From an uncultured Dehalococcoidia bacterium (lineage in GTDB: Bacteria > Chloroflexota > Dehalococcoidia > Lucifugimonadales > UBA3495), in contig CATQHB010000002.1 of NCBI GenBank assembly GCA_958295765.1, positions 462,424 through 526,423 on the forward strand: DNA of 64,000 bases, given 5' to 3'. The notes under the pieces were generated by a model. That model was given only the letters and a program-made list of their open reading frames with translations, had not been told where the DNA came from and did not search any database. The position numbers were made by a program, and so were the translations under genes. Position 1 is the first letter of the stretch, and each line of letters opens with the position of its first letter. Below are positions 51,440-61,896 of the stretch, one piece after another.

Positions 51440-52294
51440 ATGTCCAGCGATTACATCAAGACCGAAATCCGGGACGGCGTGCTGCTGCTCACGCTGCACG
51501 ACCCGGCTACCCGCAACGCCATCAACCCGGATCTGGCCCGGGAGTTTTTTGCGGCGCTGGAGCAGTTTGAGGATGACCCGGAACAGCGGGTGCTGCTGTT
51601 GACCGGAACCGAACCGTCCTTCTGTTCCGGCGCCAACGTGCGCGGCTTCAGCCGTTCCATCCAAGACCGGCAGGAACGGGAGCAGGGCAGCGGGGAGACG
51701 AATGCCCGGCCCTGGGGCGGTATGGAGGCCCGCTACGCCCGCCGGTTCGCGCCGGAAACGTCCCGGGCGCCGGAGATGGTGCTGCGCCTCCAGGAGCAGC
51801 AGAAGCCCACCATTGCCGCCGTCAACGGCCACGCCATCGGCGCCGGCATGGGGCTGGCCCTGGCCTGCGACATCCGCCTCGCCGCCGAAAAGGCCCAGTT
51901 CTCCGAGGCTTTTGTCCGCATGGGGCTGATTCCCGCCGACGGAAGCTGCTGGAACCTGCCCCGGCTCATCGGGCTGAGCAATACCCTGATGCTGCAATAC
52001 TCCGGCGACCGGGTGGACGGCCGGGAGGCGTTCCGTATGGGCCTGGTCAGCCGGGTGGTGGCCGATGCCGACCTGCTAGAGGCGGCCCTGGAACTGGCGA
52101 CCCGGCTGGCCCAGGGCGCCACCCGGTCGCAATCCCTGATTAAGTACCTGGTAAAGCAGGCCCAGGACCAGAGCTTTAGAGAGCATCTCGACCTGGCCCA
52201 CGTAGCCCAGGACCAGGCCCGCACCACGGCAGACCACCGGGAGGCGGTGCAAGCGTTTCTGGAGAAAAGGGCGCCGGAGTTTAAAGGGCGGTAG
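51440..52294 (+). CDS. Enoyl-CoA hydratase/isomerase
   Basis: A 284-residue crotonase-fold protein. Oxyanion-hole segments are FCSGANVRGF near residue 59 and GHAIGAGMGLALACDIRLAA near 133; the SEAFVRMGLIPADG region holds the usual catalytic acid neighbourhood. ATG with GGGAGCGAAA upstream. It probably acts on a medium or branched acyl-CoA; a dehydratase, isomerase or hydrolase cannot be told apart. Two small genes follow on the same strand. Confidence 0.9.
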   Translation: MSSDYIKTEIRDGVLLLTLHDPATRNAINPDLAREFFAALEQFEDDPEQRVLLLTGTEPSFCSGANVRGFSRSIQDRQEREQGSGETNARPWGGMEARYARRFAPETSRAPEMVLRLQEQQKPTIAAVNGHAIGAGMGLALACDIRLAAEKAQFSEAFVRMGLIPADGSCWNLPRLIGLSNTLMLQYSGDRVDGREAFRMGLVSRVVADADLLEAALELATRLAQGATRSQSLIKYLVKQAQDQSFREHLDLAHVAQDQARTTADHREAVQAFLEKRAPEFKGR

Positions 52295-52356
52295 GGGGTG
52301 GCGGCCCAGGGGTGGGATTGGTGTATAATAGTGCCGGCAACCTTATTCCTCTTGCT

Positions 52357-52584
52357 ATGGAGTCGGTGATGGTAAGCGTAGGAAGTTTGAATCTGCCGGA
52401 GGCGCTCCTGAACTCCGAGTTGAAGATAATGATTCTTGAAGCGGTGGTAGCGCAGCTGATAGACAGTCAGGAGAAAACGGGGCATAAGCTGGACATTGAT
52501 ATAGAAGCCATCAGAAAGACCGCTTTGAAGCAATTGCGGGACAAGTACCCGGACTTGAACATCAAAGCCCAGGATTCCGAGTAG
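52357..52584 (+). CDS. Small conserved-looking helical protein
   Basis: A 75-residue protein, ATG 52357 (ATG 52369 also possible). It is mainly helical and charged: LPEALLNSELKIMILEAVVA, AIRKTALKQLRDKYP. A TATAAT-like hexamer lies near 52323, about 30 bases before the start, so it may have its own promoter and a very short leader. The membrane protein gene starts two bases after its stop, indicating one operon. No family recognised. Confidence 0.5.
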   Translation: MESVMVSVGSLNLPEALLNSELKIMILEAVVAQLIDSQEKTGHKLDIDIEAIRKTALKQLRDKYPDLNIKAQDSE

Positions 52585-52586
52585 TC

Positions 52587-52952
52587 ATGGGGTCTGTCCG
52601 CAGCCCATTGGGGGCTATTGGGGCAGTGCTGGTTGCTCTGGAGGCCATCGCCGGCGGCAGCCTGTTCGCTCTGGACGCCGACCCCTGGTTGCGTATGGCA
52701 ATCGTAGCAACTATGCTGGTCGTTCTGGTGGTGGTTACCGGCGTTGTCCTCGGAATTGCCATATATTTTACGGTCAAGAACCCCGGTTTTCTCTTTAATC
52801 CCGCCGAGGTTGCCCAATTGAGCGAGGCGGCTCAGCAAACGTTCTTTCCACCGGCTAATGTCATAGCCCTGGAAACCCCGTTGAGTTTTCCGATAACGGA
52901 TACGCCAAATCCGAGGTCTCCACTGGCAATTGATGACACTCCTGCCCCATAG
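52587..52952 (+). CDS. Small two-helix membrane protein
   Basis: A 121-residue protein with two hydrophobic helices near residues 8-27 and 38-62 (IVATMLVVLVVVTGVVLGIA) and a polar C-terminus with DTPNPRSPLAIDDTPAP. ATG two bases after the previous stop, so it is likely cotranslated. No homology recognised. Confidence 0.6.
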   Translation: MGSVRSPLGAIGAVLVALEAIAGGSLFALDADPWLRMAIVATMLVVLVVVTGVVLGIAIYFTVKNPGFLFNPAEVAQLSEAAQQTFFPPANVIALETPLSFPITDTPNPRSPLAIDDTPAP

Positions 52953-53004
52953 CATACGGGCTGCTAGCTTAAAGGGAATTCAACTGCGCCGCCGGCAGCA
53001 GCGA

Positions 53005-53050
53005 ACATTCCCCAAACACCAATCTTAAAATCCCCTGATTTACCCCTTGA
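53005..53050. repeat. 46-bp direct repeat, left copy, flanking hicBA
   Basis: Starts ACATTCCCCAAACACCAATC and ends CCGATTTACCCCTTGA-like (here CTGATTT). It matches 53652-53697 with one mismatch. The right copy leads into the 23S rRNA promoter's -35 hexamer. Confidence 0.9.
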
Positions 53051-53084
53051 GCGTGTTTTGGGGGCTTGTCATAACCCCTCATCC

Positions 53085-53285
53085 TCAATCGCTGGCTTCT
53101 CCAACCGGAATAACCCCAAGCTGGCGGCAAATGCGTCTTGCGGTGTATATGTGGATTTCCCGGTGGCGTGGAATGGAAGTTCGGCGGTTGTTGTGCGGGT
53201 TTTCCCAGATGGTATGGTCGCTGCCTTCCCGGAGGAACCGGCAGCCCTGCTGGCTGAGGTGGCGCAACAGGTCGCGCCGGCTCAC
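53085..53285 (-). CDS. hicA: HicA-like mRNA interferase toxin
   Basis: A 66-residue HicA (YcfA) family protein: RRDLLRHLSQQGCRFLREGS then DHTIWENPHNNRRTSIPRHR, with the active His in GSDHTIW and the PRHREIHIYTARRICRQLG end typical of the double-stranded-RNA-binding-like fold. It degrades mRNA when free. Its ATG overlaps the hicB stop (53282-53285), and the two genes lie inside a pair of 46-bp direct repeats. Confidence 0.85.
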   Translation of the reverse strand: MSRRDLLRHLSQQGCRFLREGSDHTIWENPHNNRRTSIPRHREIHIYTARRICRQLGVIPVGEASD

Positions 53286-53566
53286 GGAACGGCGCCTTCG
53301 GCAACCAGGGTAACTTTGGACGCTGCCTGCATTAACAGGTAAATCGGCTCCTCCAAGTCGGCCTCCGGGTCGCTGACTGCCGGGTTGGGCAAAGGCAGCG
53401 GTTCCCCTTGCAACAGGTTGGTTTCCGCCAGATCCACCAATGCGCTGCCCAGCAGATGGCGGGCTTGCTCCAGGTCGGCGCCCCAGGTGATAACCCCCGG
53501 GAAATCCAGCACCTCGGCGTGAACCCCGGCATCCAGAAACTTATACATTGCCCGATAGGTCAGCAT
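53282..53566 (-). CDS. hicB: HicB-like antitoxin
   Basis: A 94-residue HicB-like protein. ATG 53566 begins MLTYRAMYKFLDAGVHAEVL, then DFPGVITWGADLEQARHLLG, the typical partial RNase H-like HicB fold, with LVDLAETNLLQGEPLPLPNP after it. No DNA-binding HTH or RHH domain is evident in the C-terminus (EEPIYLLMQAASKVTLVAEG). It precedes hicA with a 4-base overlap, antitoxin first. Confidence 0.8.
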   Translation of the reverse strand: MLTYRAMYKFLDAGVHAEVLDFPGVITWGADLEQARHLLGSALVDLAETNLLQGEPLPLPNPAVSDPEADLEEPIYLLMQAASKVTLVAEGAVP

Positions 53567-53651
53567 AATTTTCACTACCGTTTGCCGAATCAGGGTGCGG
53601 AAATTGTATGCCAATACTACCTGGCAAGCAACCATCCCCGACTCCGGCCCG

Positions 53652-53697
53652 ACATTCCCCAAACACCAATCTTAAAATCCCCCGATTTACCCCTTGA
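53652..53697. repeat. 46-bp direct repeat, right copy, leading into the rRNA promoter
   Basis: Same sequence as 53005-53050 with one base change, ending CCCCTTGA where TTGA belongs to the -35 hexamer. The left copy is followed by TTGAGC, 17 bases and CATAAC, a weak version of the same promoter. Confidence 0.9.
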
Positions 53698-53722
53698 CGG
53701 CGGGGAAAACCCGCCCTATAAT
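53694..53722 (+). promoter_or_regulatory. Strong sigma-70-type promoter of the 23S rRNA gene
   Basis: TTGACG (53694-53699), a 17-base spacer (53700-53716), then a perfect TATAAT (53717-53722). The spacer contains CGGGGAAAACCCG. Transcription should begin near 53729 and run about 195 bases before the 23S gene. Confidence 0.85.
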
Positions 53723-53806
53723 CACTTGTTACAAGAAAAGGCGGTAGTTGAGCGCGACGGTATGAAAATTACCTGAAAGCATCACCGGAGTTGGGAGAAC
53801 CCGAAC

Positions 53807-53839
53807 GGCGTTTGGGGCAGCCCAACCGCCCTTTTCTTT
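53807..53839 (+). terminator. Terminator-like hairpin in the rRNA leader
   Basis: GGCGTTTGGG-GCAG-CCCAACCGCC pairs over nine positions with one T/C mismatch and is followed by CTTTTCTTT. It lies between the promoter and 23S rRNA. It could be an attenuator, or be bypassed by antitermination. Confidence 0.6.
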
Positions 53840-53854
53840 GCACCGCACCTTAAA

Positions 53855-53922
53855 AAGAGAATAATGAACCTTGAGAAATTGTCCTGAAATTTCAAACTGA
53901 GAAGTTTGGAGTTCTTAGCGTG

Positions 53923-53930
<8 letters not shown>
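53855..53930 (+). other. 5' arm of the 23S rRNA processing stem
   Basis: AAGAGAATAATGAACCTTGA, then GAAATTGTCCTGAAA, and GTTTGGAGTTCTTAGCGTGG. It is complementary to 57002-57096. RNase III would cut such a stem to free pre-23S rRNA. Confidence 0.85.
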
Positions 53931-57001
<3,071 letters not shown>

Positions 57002-57009
<8 letters not shown>

Positions 57010-57096
57010 CACGCTAAGAGCTCCAAACCATCAGTTTGAGTGAACGTTGAAACGTCAAACCTTTCAGGACAATTTCTCAGGGTTCCTTGTTCTCTT
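57002..57096 (+). other. 3' arm of the 23S rRNA processing stem
   Basis: ATTTGACCCACGCTAAGAG and CTCCAAAC, then, after an unpaired ~30 bases, CTTTCAGGACAATTTCTCAG and GGTTCCTTGTTCTCTT. It is the reverse complement of the 5' arm apart from a few changes. Confidence 0.85.
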
Positions 57097-57132
57097 CCCT
57101 TTCCGCAGCCTCAATAATAATCCCTCACCCAG

Positions 57133-57207
<75 letters not shown>

Positions 57208-57232
57208 ATTCCTGACTGCAAACAACCGGCAA

Positions 57233-57255
57233 CCCCGGCTTATGCCGGGGGTTTT
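57233..57255 (+). terminator. Intrinsic terminator after tRNA-Met
   Basis: CCCCGGC-TTAT-GCCGGGG hairpin (57233-57250) followed at once by GTTTT. It should end the rRNA/tRNA transcript before the RelBE-like genes. Confidence 0.8.
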
Positions 57256-57286
57256 GTGGTTATCTGTGGTTAAGGGAGGCAGTAAT

Positions 57287-57868
57287 TTGGCTGAAACGAA
57301 ACCCCGCCGCATAACTATTCCTGAGTTTCTGGAGAAGATGCCCAGCCCTCAGGTCCGTCAGGCCGCCCAGCGGCTGATGGCCGTCGCCGAAGAAAATGGC
57401 GGCTTGGTTAAACCGGGGCATACCGGAATCAGCCTCCGCTACCCCGCCGCTCCCGCCTGGCCGCATCCCATTTCCGTCGCCTGGCTGTACCCCGGCGGGC
57501 GCGGGTGGATGAAAACCCGGTACTTTTCCTTTGGCAAGCTAAAGGAAGGAAATGTGCCGGAGAGGTTGCCTGACCCAGTTCGCCAAGCGCTGAAAAGCTG
57601 GTTTGACTCCTTCGCCAATGACGCCGATGCCGTTGACGTATCCACCGCCAACGTCGCTGCCTGGGCCATCAAGCACGAGGCCGCCGTCCGGCACATCGAC
57701 GAACTGGCGGCGCGATTGCAGCAGGTTATGGCGACATTGCAGACCATCCACCTGGAGGACCTAGCGGATTGCAGAATGGCCGACGCGGTAATGGAGCGGG
57801 TCCGCAGGGGCCAGGAGCGTATCTATTCCACTGCCGAGATGATGGCTAACCTTGGCCTGGACGGTTAA
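57287..57868 (+). CDS. RelB-like antitoxin fused to an extra N-terminal domain
   Basis: A 193-residue protein starting at TTG 57287 (GGGAGG at 57274-57279 seven bases upstream). Its last ~25 residues, RVRRGQERIYSTAEMMANLG, are the antitoxin-type tail that precedes RelE genes. The remaining ~140 residues (12-150) are not a known antitoxin domain. They share RQAAQRLMAVAEENG, the AWPHPISVAWLYPGGRGWM and PERLPDPVRQALKSWFDSF segments, and the IDELAARLQQV helix with the C-terminus of the nuclease gene at 58241-59413. Directly upstream of RelE with a 17-base overlap. Function of the extra domain unknown. Confidence 0.75.
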   Translation: MAETKPRRITIPEFLEKMPSPQVRQAAQRLMAVAEENGGLVKPGHTGISLRYPAAPAWPHPISVAWLYPGGRGWMKTRYFSFGKLKEGNVPERLPDPVRQALKSWFDSFANDADAVDVSTANVAAWAIKHEAAVRHIDELAARLQQVMATLQTIHLEDLADCRMADAVMERVRRGQERIYSTAEMMANLGLDG

Positions 57869-58118
57869 CTACACCGAAACGGCGCTGCACCAGCTCAACC
57901 GGCTGGATCCGCAAATAAGTCGACGCATCATCGCTTTTATGAACGAGCGCGTAGCCCCTTCGGATAATCCGCGCGACCGAGGCCACGCCTTGCACGGAGC
58001 GCTCAGCGGATATTGGCGTTACCGGGTGGGGGACTGGCGCATTATCTGCGATATTCAAGACGAGGTTTTAACGGTCCTGGTGGTCGGCGTTGGCAGCCGG
58101 GGCCAGGTGTATCGCTGA
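57852..58118 (+). CDS. RelE/ParE-family toxin
   Basis: An 88-residue RelE-fold toxin: WTVNYTETALHQLNRLDPQI, the LHGALSGYWRYRVGDWRIIC core with the Arg/Tyr pair of mRNA interferases, and VLVVGVGSRGQVYR at the end. TTG start inside the antitoxin gene, so coupled. In the RelE group it would cleave ribosome-bound mRNA, but ParE-type gyrase inhibition cannot be excluded. Confidence 0.88.
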   Translation: MAWTVNYTETALHQLNRLDPQISRRIIAFMNERVAPSDNPRDRGHALHGALSGYWRYRVGDWRIICDIQDEVLTVLVVGVGSRGQVYR

Positions 58119-58240
58119 TGGCCTGTCAAAATATCCGGGGGCTGTTATAATCTGGTCAAGACGGCGCTACGAGACAATCTCCCGGGAGACAGAGAGGCTG
58201 ATAATAGCCTTACCATAACCAAAACAGAGAGGAGTAAACC

Positions 58241-59413
58241 TTGACTCAGCAGCAAATCTATCACCTGAACGAACAAGGAGAACTGGAGCCGATGCGAGAG
58301 GAACCCTTTGATTTGGAGGACGATTTGCAGGAATTAGTGGCCGACCACTTGGAATTGCTATCCGGCGAGCGAATGAACCCGGCCAACCCGCGCCGCTTTA
58401 TCCTGATTGACCGGGAGCAGGGTATCGCCGACATCATCGGCGGCGGCAACCGCTGGGCGCTGGACCACCTGCTCATCGACCAGGACGCCGTTCCCACCCT
58501 GGTAGAAGTCAAGCGGTCCGCCAACTCGCAGATCCGGCGTGAAATAGTCGGGCAGATGATGGACTACGCCGCCCACGCCACCCAGACCTGGAATGTCAGC
58601 GACATCCGGCACGCCTTTGAGAGGCGTGTCGAGGCCGCCGGCCAAGACCCGGACACCGTGCTGGCGGAACTGTTGCAATCAGAGGAAGAGCCGGACGTCG
58701 ATGCCTTCTGGCAGAAGGTGGAAACCAATCTGCGATCGGCCCGCCTGTGCCTGCTCTTCGTCGCTGACGGCATCCCCGACGAACTGACCCGGGTTGTGGA
58801 ATTCCTGAACGAACAGATGCCCCGCATTGATGTCCTGGCAGTGGAAATTAAGCAGTTCCAGGGCGCAACCGGCAGTACGTTGGTTCCCCGGGTCATCGGG
58901 CGTACTGCTGAAGCCGTTGCCGCCTCTGTGCGCCGGTCAGGTTCGGGGCCGACCTTTCGCCACAATGAAGAGTCTCTTATTCAGTCCTTTTCAGACCCTC
59001 AAATTCAACAAGCTGCTACTCGCTTGTTTGCAGTAGCGCGCAAGCACGGGGCCACTTTCAGTGGGAGTACCCGGAGTGTGACCATTGGACGGCGCTGTGC
59101 AGCCTGGAATAATCCCCTGGCGGTGGCCTGGTTCTTTGAACCGGAATCAAAAAATTGGGTTGGTCAGGAAGGCTTTCTTTTCGGAGCAGGGAACTCTGCC
59201 CAGGGGTTCTTTGAATCCTTGCCCGATAATCTCCGTCAGCTTTTGGAAAGCTGGACCGACCAGTTTGATGGTCACCCGGACGCTGCGGAATTCTCTGCGC
59301 CGGGACTGAAAGGGTACGCCTTCACTCACCAGGCCGCCGCCGCCAACATTGACCTGCTGGCCGGGCGGCTGGATAAGGTGCTGACCGACTTGGCCGCGCT
59401 TACCGTGGAATGA
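58241..59413 (+). CDS. PD-(D/E)XK nuclease with a C-terminal domain shared with the antitoxin
   Basis: A 390-residue protein starting at TTG 58241 with a purine-rich GAGAGGAG at 58226-58233. The N-terminal part is a nuclease: RWALDHLLIDQDAVPTLVEV then K (D75, E89, K91) and the helix REIVGQMMDYAAHATQ, like RecB or NucS-type cores. Residues about 248-385 align with the extra domain of the 57287-57868 antitoxin: QQAATRLFAVARKHG, AWNNPLAVAWFFEP, ESLPDNLRQLLESWTDQF and IDLLAGRLDKV. It follows the RelE gene by ~120 bases, same strand. Role unknown; a defence or repair nuclease is likely. Confidence 0.78.
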   Translation: MTQQQIYHLNEQGELEPMREEPFDLEDDLQELVADHLELLSGERMNPANPRRFILIDREQGIADIIGGGNRWALDHLLIDQDAVPTLVEVKRSANSQIRREIVGQMMDYAAHATQTWNVSDIRHAFERRVEAAGQDPDTVLAELLQSEEEPDVDAFWQKVETNLRSARLCLLFVADGIPDELTRVVEFLNEQMPRIDVLAVEIKQFQGATGSTLVPRVIGRTAEAVAASVRRSGSGPTFRHNEESLIQSFSDPQIQQAATRLFAVARKHGATFSGSTRSVTIGRRCAAWNNPLAVAWFFEPESKNWVGQEGFLFGAGNSAQGFFESLPDNLRQLLESWTDQFDGHPDAAEFSAPGLKGYAFTHQAAAANIDLLAGRLDKVLTDLAALTVE

Positions 59414-59459
59414 CAGCTTGACCGTTGCCAGTTCGTCCCGCTGCATCTAAAATAAAGGT

Positions 59460-59759
59460 ATGTTGCCCCAACTAGAAGGCTACGAATGGGACGAAGCCAA
59501 ACGGCTGGAAAATCTTAACAAGCGTGAAATTGACTTTGCGACTGTCCAGAGTTTTGATTGGGACAGCGCCCAAACTGAGGAAAGCCCCCGCGGCAACGAA
59601 ATGCGTTACTACGCCAAAGGTTTCATCGGCGACCGTCTCTACGCCGTGGTTTATACTTGGCGGGGCAATAACCGCCACATTATCAGCCTCCGCGCAGCTA
59701 ATTCCAGGGAGAGAAGTAAATATGATCAAGTCAGACTCAACCCTCCACCTCAAGCCTAA
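59460..59759 (+). CDS. brnT: BrnT-like ribonuclease toxin
   Basis: A 99-residue BrnT-family toxin: YEWDEAKRLENLNKREIDFA, FDWDSAQTEESPRGNEMRYY, then GFIGDRLYAVVYTWRGNNRH, and the ISLRAANSRERSKYDQ tail with the family's Arg/Tyr residues. ATG 59460. Its 3' end overlaps the next gene by 38 bases, as brnT and brnA genes commonly overlap or abut. Confidence 0.88.
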   Translation: MLPQLEGYEWDEAKRLENLNKREIDFATVQSFDWDSAQTEESPRGNEMRYYAKGFIGDRLYAVVYTWRGNNRHIISLRAANSRERSKYDQVRLNPPPQA

Positions 59760-60684
59760 CTGCATATCCCCGGAGGAATGGGATAAGCTGGTGAACGGCG
59801 ACCTGTCCTTTACCGAGATTGAGGCCAAGTACTGTGAGGAGGTTGCCATTAACGCCGGCATCGCCCGGGACCCGGATGCCCTGGAGACGTATGACCTTTC
59901 CTTTGCCAACGCCCGGCCGGCCGACGAGGTTCACCCGGAGTGGATGGAACGGTGGCGCCAACTTCAGGCAGAAGGCAGAAGATTCCTCACTCCCGATGAC
60001 TACCGAAGCCCCAAACGCGTCGGCCTCATCGTCCCCTCCACCAACACCGTGATGGAGCCGGACCTGTACCGGAACCTGCCCAACAACGTCACCGTCCACA
60101 CTTCCCGGATGCTGCTGGAGGGCAGCGTTACTATTGAAACCGAGGAGTTGATGCTGGACGTTTATCTACCGGAGTGCGCCCGGCAGGTTGGCACGCTGCG
60201 GCCCGACGTGGTGGTCTTTGGCTGCACCTCCGCCGGCGCCCTGCGCGGCCCGGCCTACGAGCAGGAACTGGCCGAGGAACTGGCCCGGGCCACCGGCGCC
60301 CCCACCATCACCATTATGGGCGCAGTGGTGGAGGAACTGCGCCGCCTGGAGTTCAACAGCGTCGCCGTCCTCACCCCCTACTCTCAGGAAATCAACGATA
60401 CCATCAAGGACTCCCTGGAAACTTCCGGGTTTTCGGTGCCGTACCTGTCCGGAATGGACGTGCGGGGCGCCTTTAACATTGCGGCGGTTACGCCGGCGGA
60501 AATTATCGCCTACGTTCAGGAACAACTGGCCGGCGTGGATTCGGATTGCCTCTTTGTGTCCTGCGCCAACCTCCGGTCGGTAGAGGTGTTAAGCGAACTG
60601 CGGAAGGCGGCCGGCCGCCCGGTGGTAACCAGCAACCAGGCCGTCCTGGAGTGTGTAAAGCGGGCCATAGCGGTGGCGGTCTGA
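59722..60684 (+). CDS. BrnA-like N-terminus fused to a maleate isomerase/arylmalonate decarboxylase-like enzyme
   Basis: A 320-residue protein, ATG 59722 with AGGGAGAG at 59706-59713. From about residue 99 it is an Asp/Glu racemase-superfamily enzyme of the maleate cis-trans isomerase type: RVGLIVPSTNTVMEPDLYRN, VVVFGCTSAGALRG (first catalytic Cys) and DCLFVSCANLRSVEVLSEL (second Cys). The first ~97 residues are not part of that family. They contain IARDPDALETYDLSFANARP and ADEVHPEWMERWRQL, which resembles a BrnA antitoxin without its DNA-binding tail. It follows brnT with a 38-base overlap, exactly where brnA is expected. The fusion reading is inference; the enzyme part is well supported. 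Confidence 0.75.
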   Translation: MIKSDSTLHLKPNCISPEEWDKLVNGDLSFTEIEAKYCEEVAINAGIARDPDALETYDLSFANARPADEVHPEWMERWRQLQAEGRRFLTPDDYRSPKRVGLIVPSTNTVMEPDLYRNLPNNVTVHTSRMLLEGSVTIETEELMLDVYLPECARQVGTLRPDVVVFGCTSAGALRGPAYEQELAEELARATGAPTITIMGAVVEELRRLEFNSVAVLTPYSQEINDTIKDSLETSGFSVPYLSGMDVRGAFNIAAVTPAEIIAYVQEQLAGVDSDCLFVSCANLRSVEVLSELRKAAGRPVVTSNQAVLECVKRAIAVAV

Positions 60685-60768
60685 TTGGGGGATTAAGCCC
60701 GGCGGCTCGTGCCGGGGATTTCCGTACCAGATACCGCATTAAATACTCCGCCTGCCGTGGTAAATACT

Positions 60769-60858
60769 CCGCTCATCCTGAGCTTGTCGAAGGATAGGGT
60801 GGGTGGTTCGACAAGCTCACCATGAGCGGATTTTGTTAACCATGAGCGGATTTTGTTC
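60769..60858. repeat. Family-B inverted repeat with a short tandem copy
   Basis: CGCTCATCCTGAGCTTGTCG pairs with GGTTCGACAAGCTCACCATGAGCGG; then CCATGAGCGGATTTTGTT occurs twice in tandem (60820-60837 and 60840-60857). The gap 60685-60981 has no other feature apart from a weak GCCCGGC hairpin near 60697-60716. Confidence 0.7.
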
Positions 60859-60981
60859 TTGGTATTGACTTGTCACCGGACCTGGGCTGCTGGCCCCGGC
60901 GTTGACGCTGTTCGGCCCGATAGCTATAATCAGCCCCAACAACTACGGAACAACTACAGAACGGAAAGGGTATTTGCAACT

Positions 60982-61278
60982 ATGGTCAAGACGGGACAGC
61001 GATATGTAAGCCCCGGCGGGGCGGAAATGGTAGTTACCAAGGGCGGCGACGGCGATTTCACCGACGGGGATACCCCCCTCCAGCTTAAAGGCGCGGAAGC
61101 CGCCCTTGCCGGTGCCGCTGTATCCGCCGACGCCATTGACATGGCCCTGGGCAAAAGGTTCACCACCGCCGACGGCGCCGTGTCGGTGCTGGTAACTAAA
61201 GCCGGTCGCTGCGACCTCCGCTACAACGGCGAGGCAATGGAACTGCAACAACCCAAGGAATTGCCTTCCTCAGATTAG
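60982..61278 (+). CDS. Small uncharacterised beta-rich protein
   Basis: A 98-residue protein from ATG 60982 (MVKTGQRYVSPGGAEMVVTK). It contains GGDGDFTDGDTPLQLKGAEA near residue 21 and LVTKAGRCDLRYNGEAMELQ near residue 71, with alternating beta-like segments. It resembles small proteins of unknown function that carry a hairpin around a conserved Gly-Asp loop; I cannot name a family. Upstream GGAAAGGG lies ~12 bases away, a weak ribosome site. Confidence 0.6.
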   Translation: MVKTGQRYVSPGGAEMVVTKGGDGDFTDGDTPLQLKGAEAALAGAAVSADAIDMALGKRFTTADGAVSVLVTKAGRCDLRYNGEAMELQQPKELPSSD

Positions 61279-61435
61279 GTTGGCTCAGGCCACCGCTCTA
61301 TTGTAGCCCCGAACCCCCGCCCCTTCTGCTACGGGGAGAGGGGTTATTGACTTCTGGCCCTGATGCAGGGGCTGGGGGGGCCAATCCAGGTATTCGCAAT
61401 AGGTGTGGGGGTTCCTTGCCCGGCTCTATTACATT

Positions 61436-61547
61436 GTAGGGGCGGGTTTATAACCCGCCCTGGTTCTGGGGCAAGGATATGTCGGATACGCTGTCTCCGT
61501 TGCCCGAATGATTCTGCCGTTGTGGGCCGGGCGGGTTATAAACCCGC
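61436..61547. repeat. Two GGGCGGGTTTATAACCCGCCC-type hairpins
   Basis: 61436-61460 and 61531-61547 (with flanking matches) are copies of the short hairpin also found at 26647-26667 and 14555-14578. The gap 61279-61896 contains these and one MITE-like element but no gene. Confidence 0.7.
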
Positions 61548-61652
61548 CCCTACCGGACGCCGGAGTATTCCGGCCAGAACACCAACGCGCGTTGAGAATA
61601 GCCCAATCCAGCGCCCACCTGCATTTTCTTCCGGGTCAATCGCAGCATAAAA

Positions 61653-61750
61653 CCGTCATTCCGGCTATAGCCGGAATCCAGAACGCTCGGTAGCCGCCCC
61701 GTTCTTTTCCGGGAGGATTTCCTGGATTCCGGCTTTCGCCGGAACGACGG
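61653..61750. repeat. MITE-like 97-bp inverted-repeat element, copy 7
   Basis: Arms as in other copies, with the left arm slightly decayed (CCGTCATTCCGGCTATAGCC). Centre ACGCTCGGTAGCCGCCCCGT. Tail of GGTTGCC units and GGTTAAGATGCGATTGCCCC follows. Confidence 0.85.
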
Positions 61751-61896
61751 TTGCCGGGGTTGTCAATGACGGTTGCTTGGCTCGCCTTGCCTTGGTTAAG
61801 ATGCGATTGCCCCCCACTTTCTCCCCGTTTGCCAACCGGCCCCCTAACCGCTATAGTGGCCTCACTGCCCCATTCCCTTCTAAAGGAGGCGCTTTT

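Noticed and set aside
57010-57132. 5S rRNA between 23S and tRNA-Met
   Set aside because: The stretch is fully explained by the processing stem arm and a short linker; no 5S-like sequence is seen.
59524-59721. Upstream extension of the BrnA-like fusion protein into the brnT gene
   Set aside because: The frame is open but overlaps brnT coding; ATG 59722 has a good ribosome site and fits a normal toxin-antitoxin overlap.
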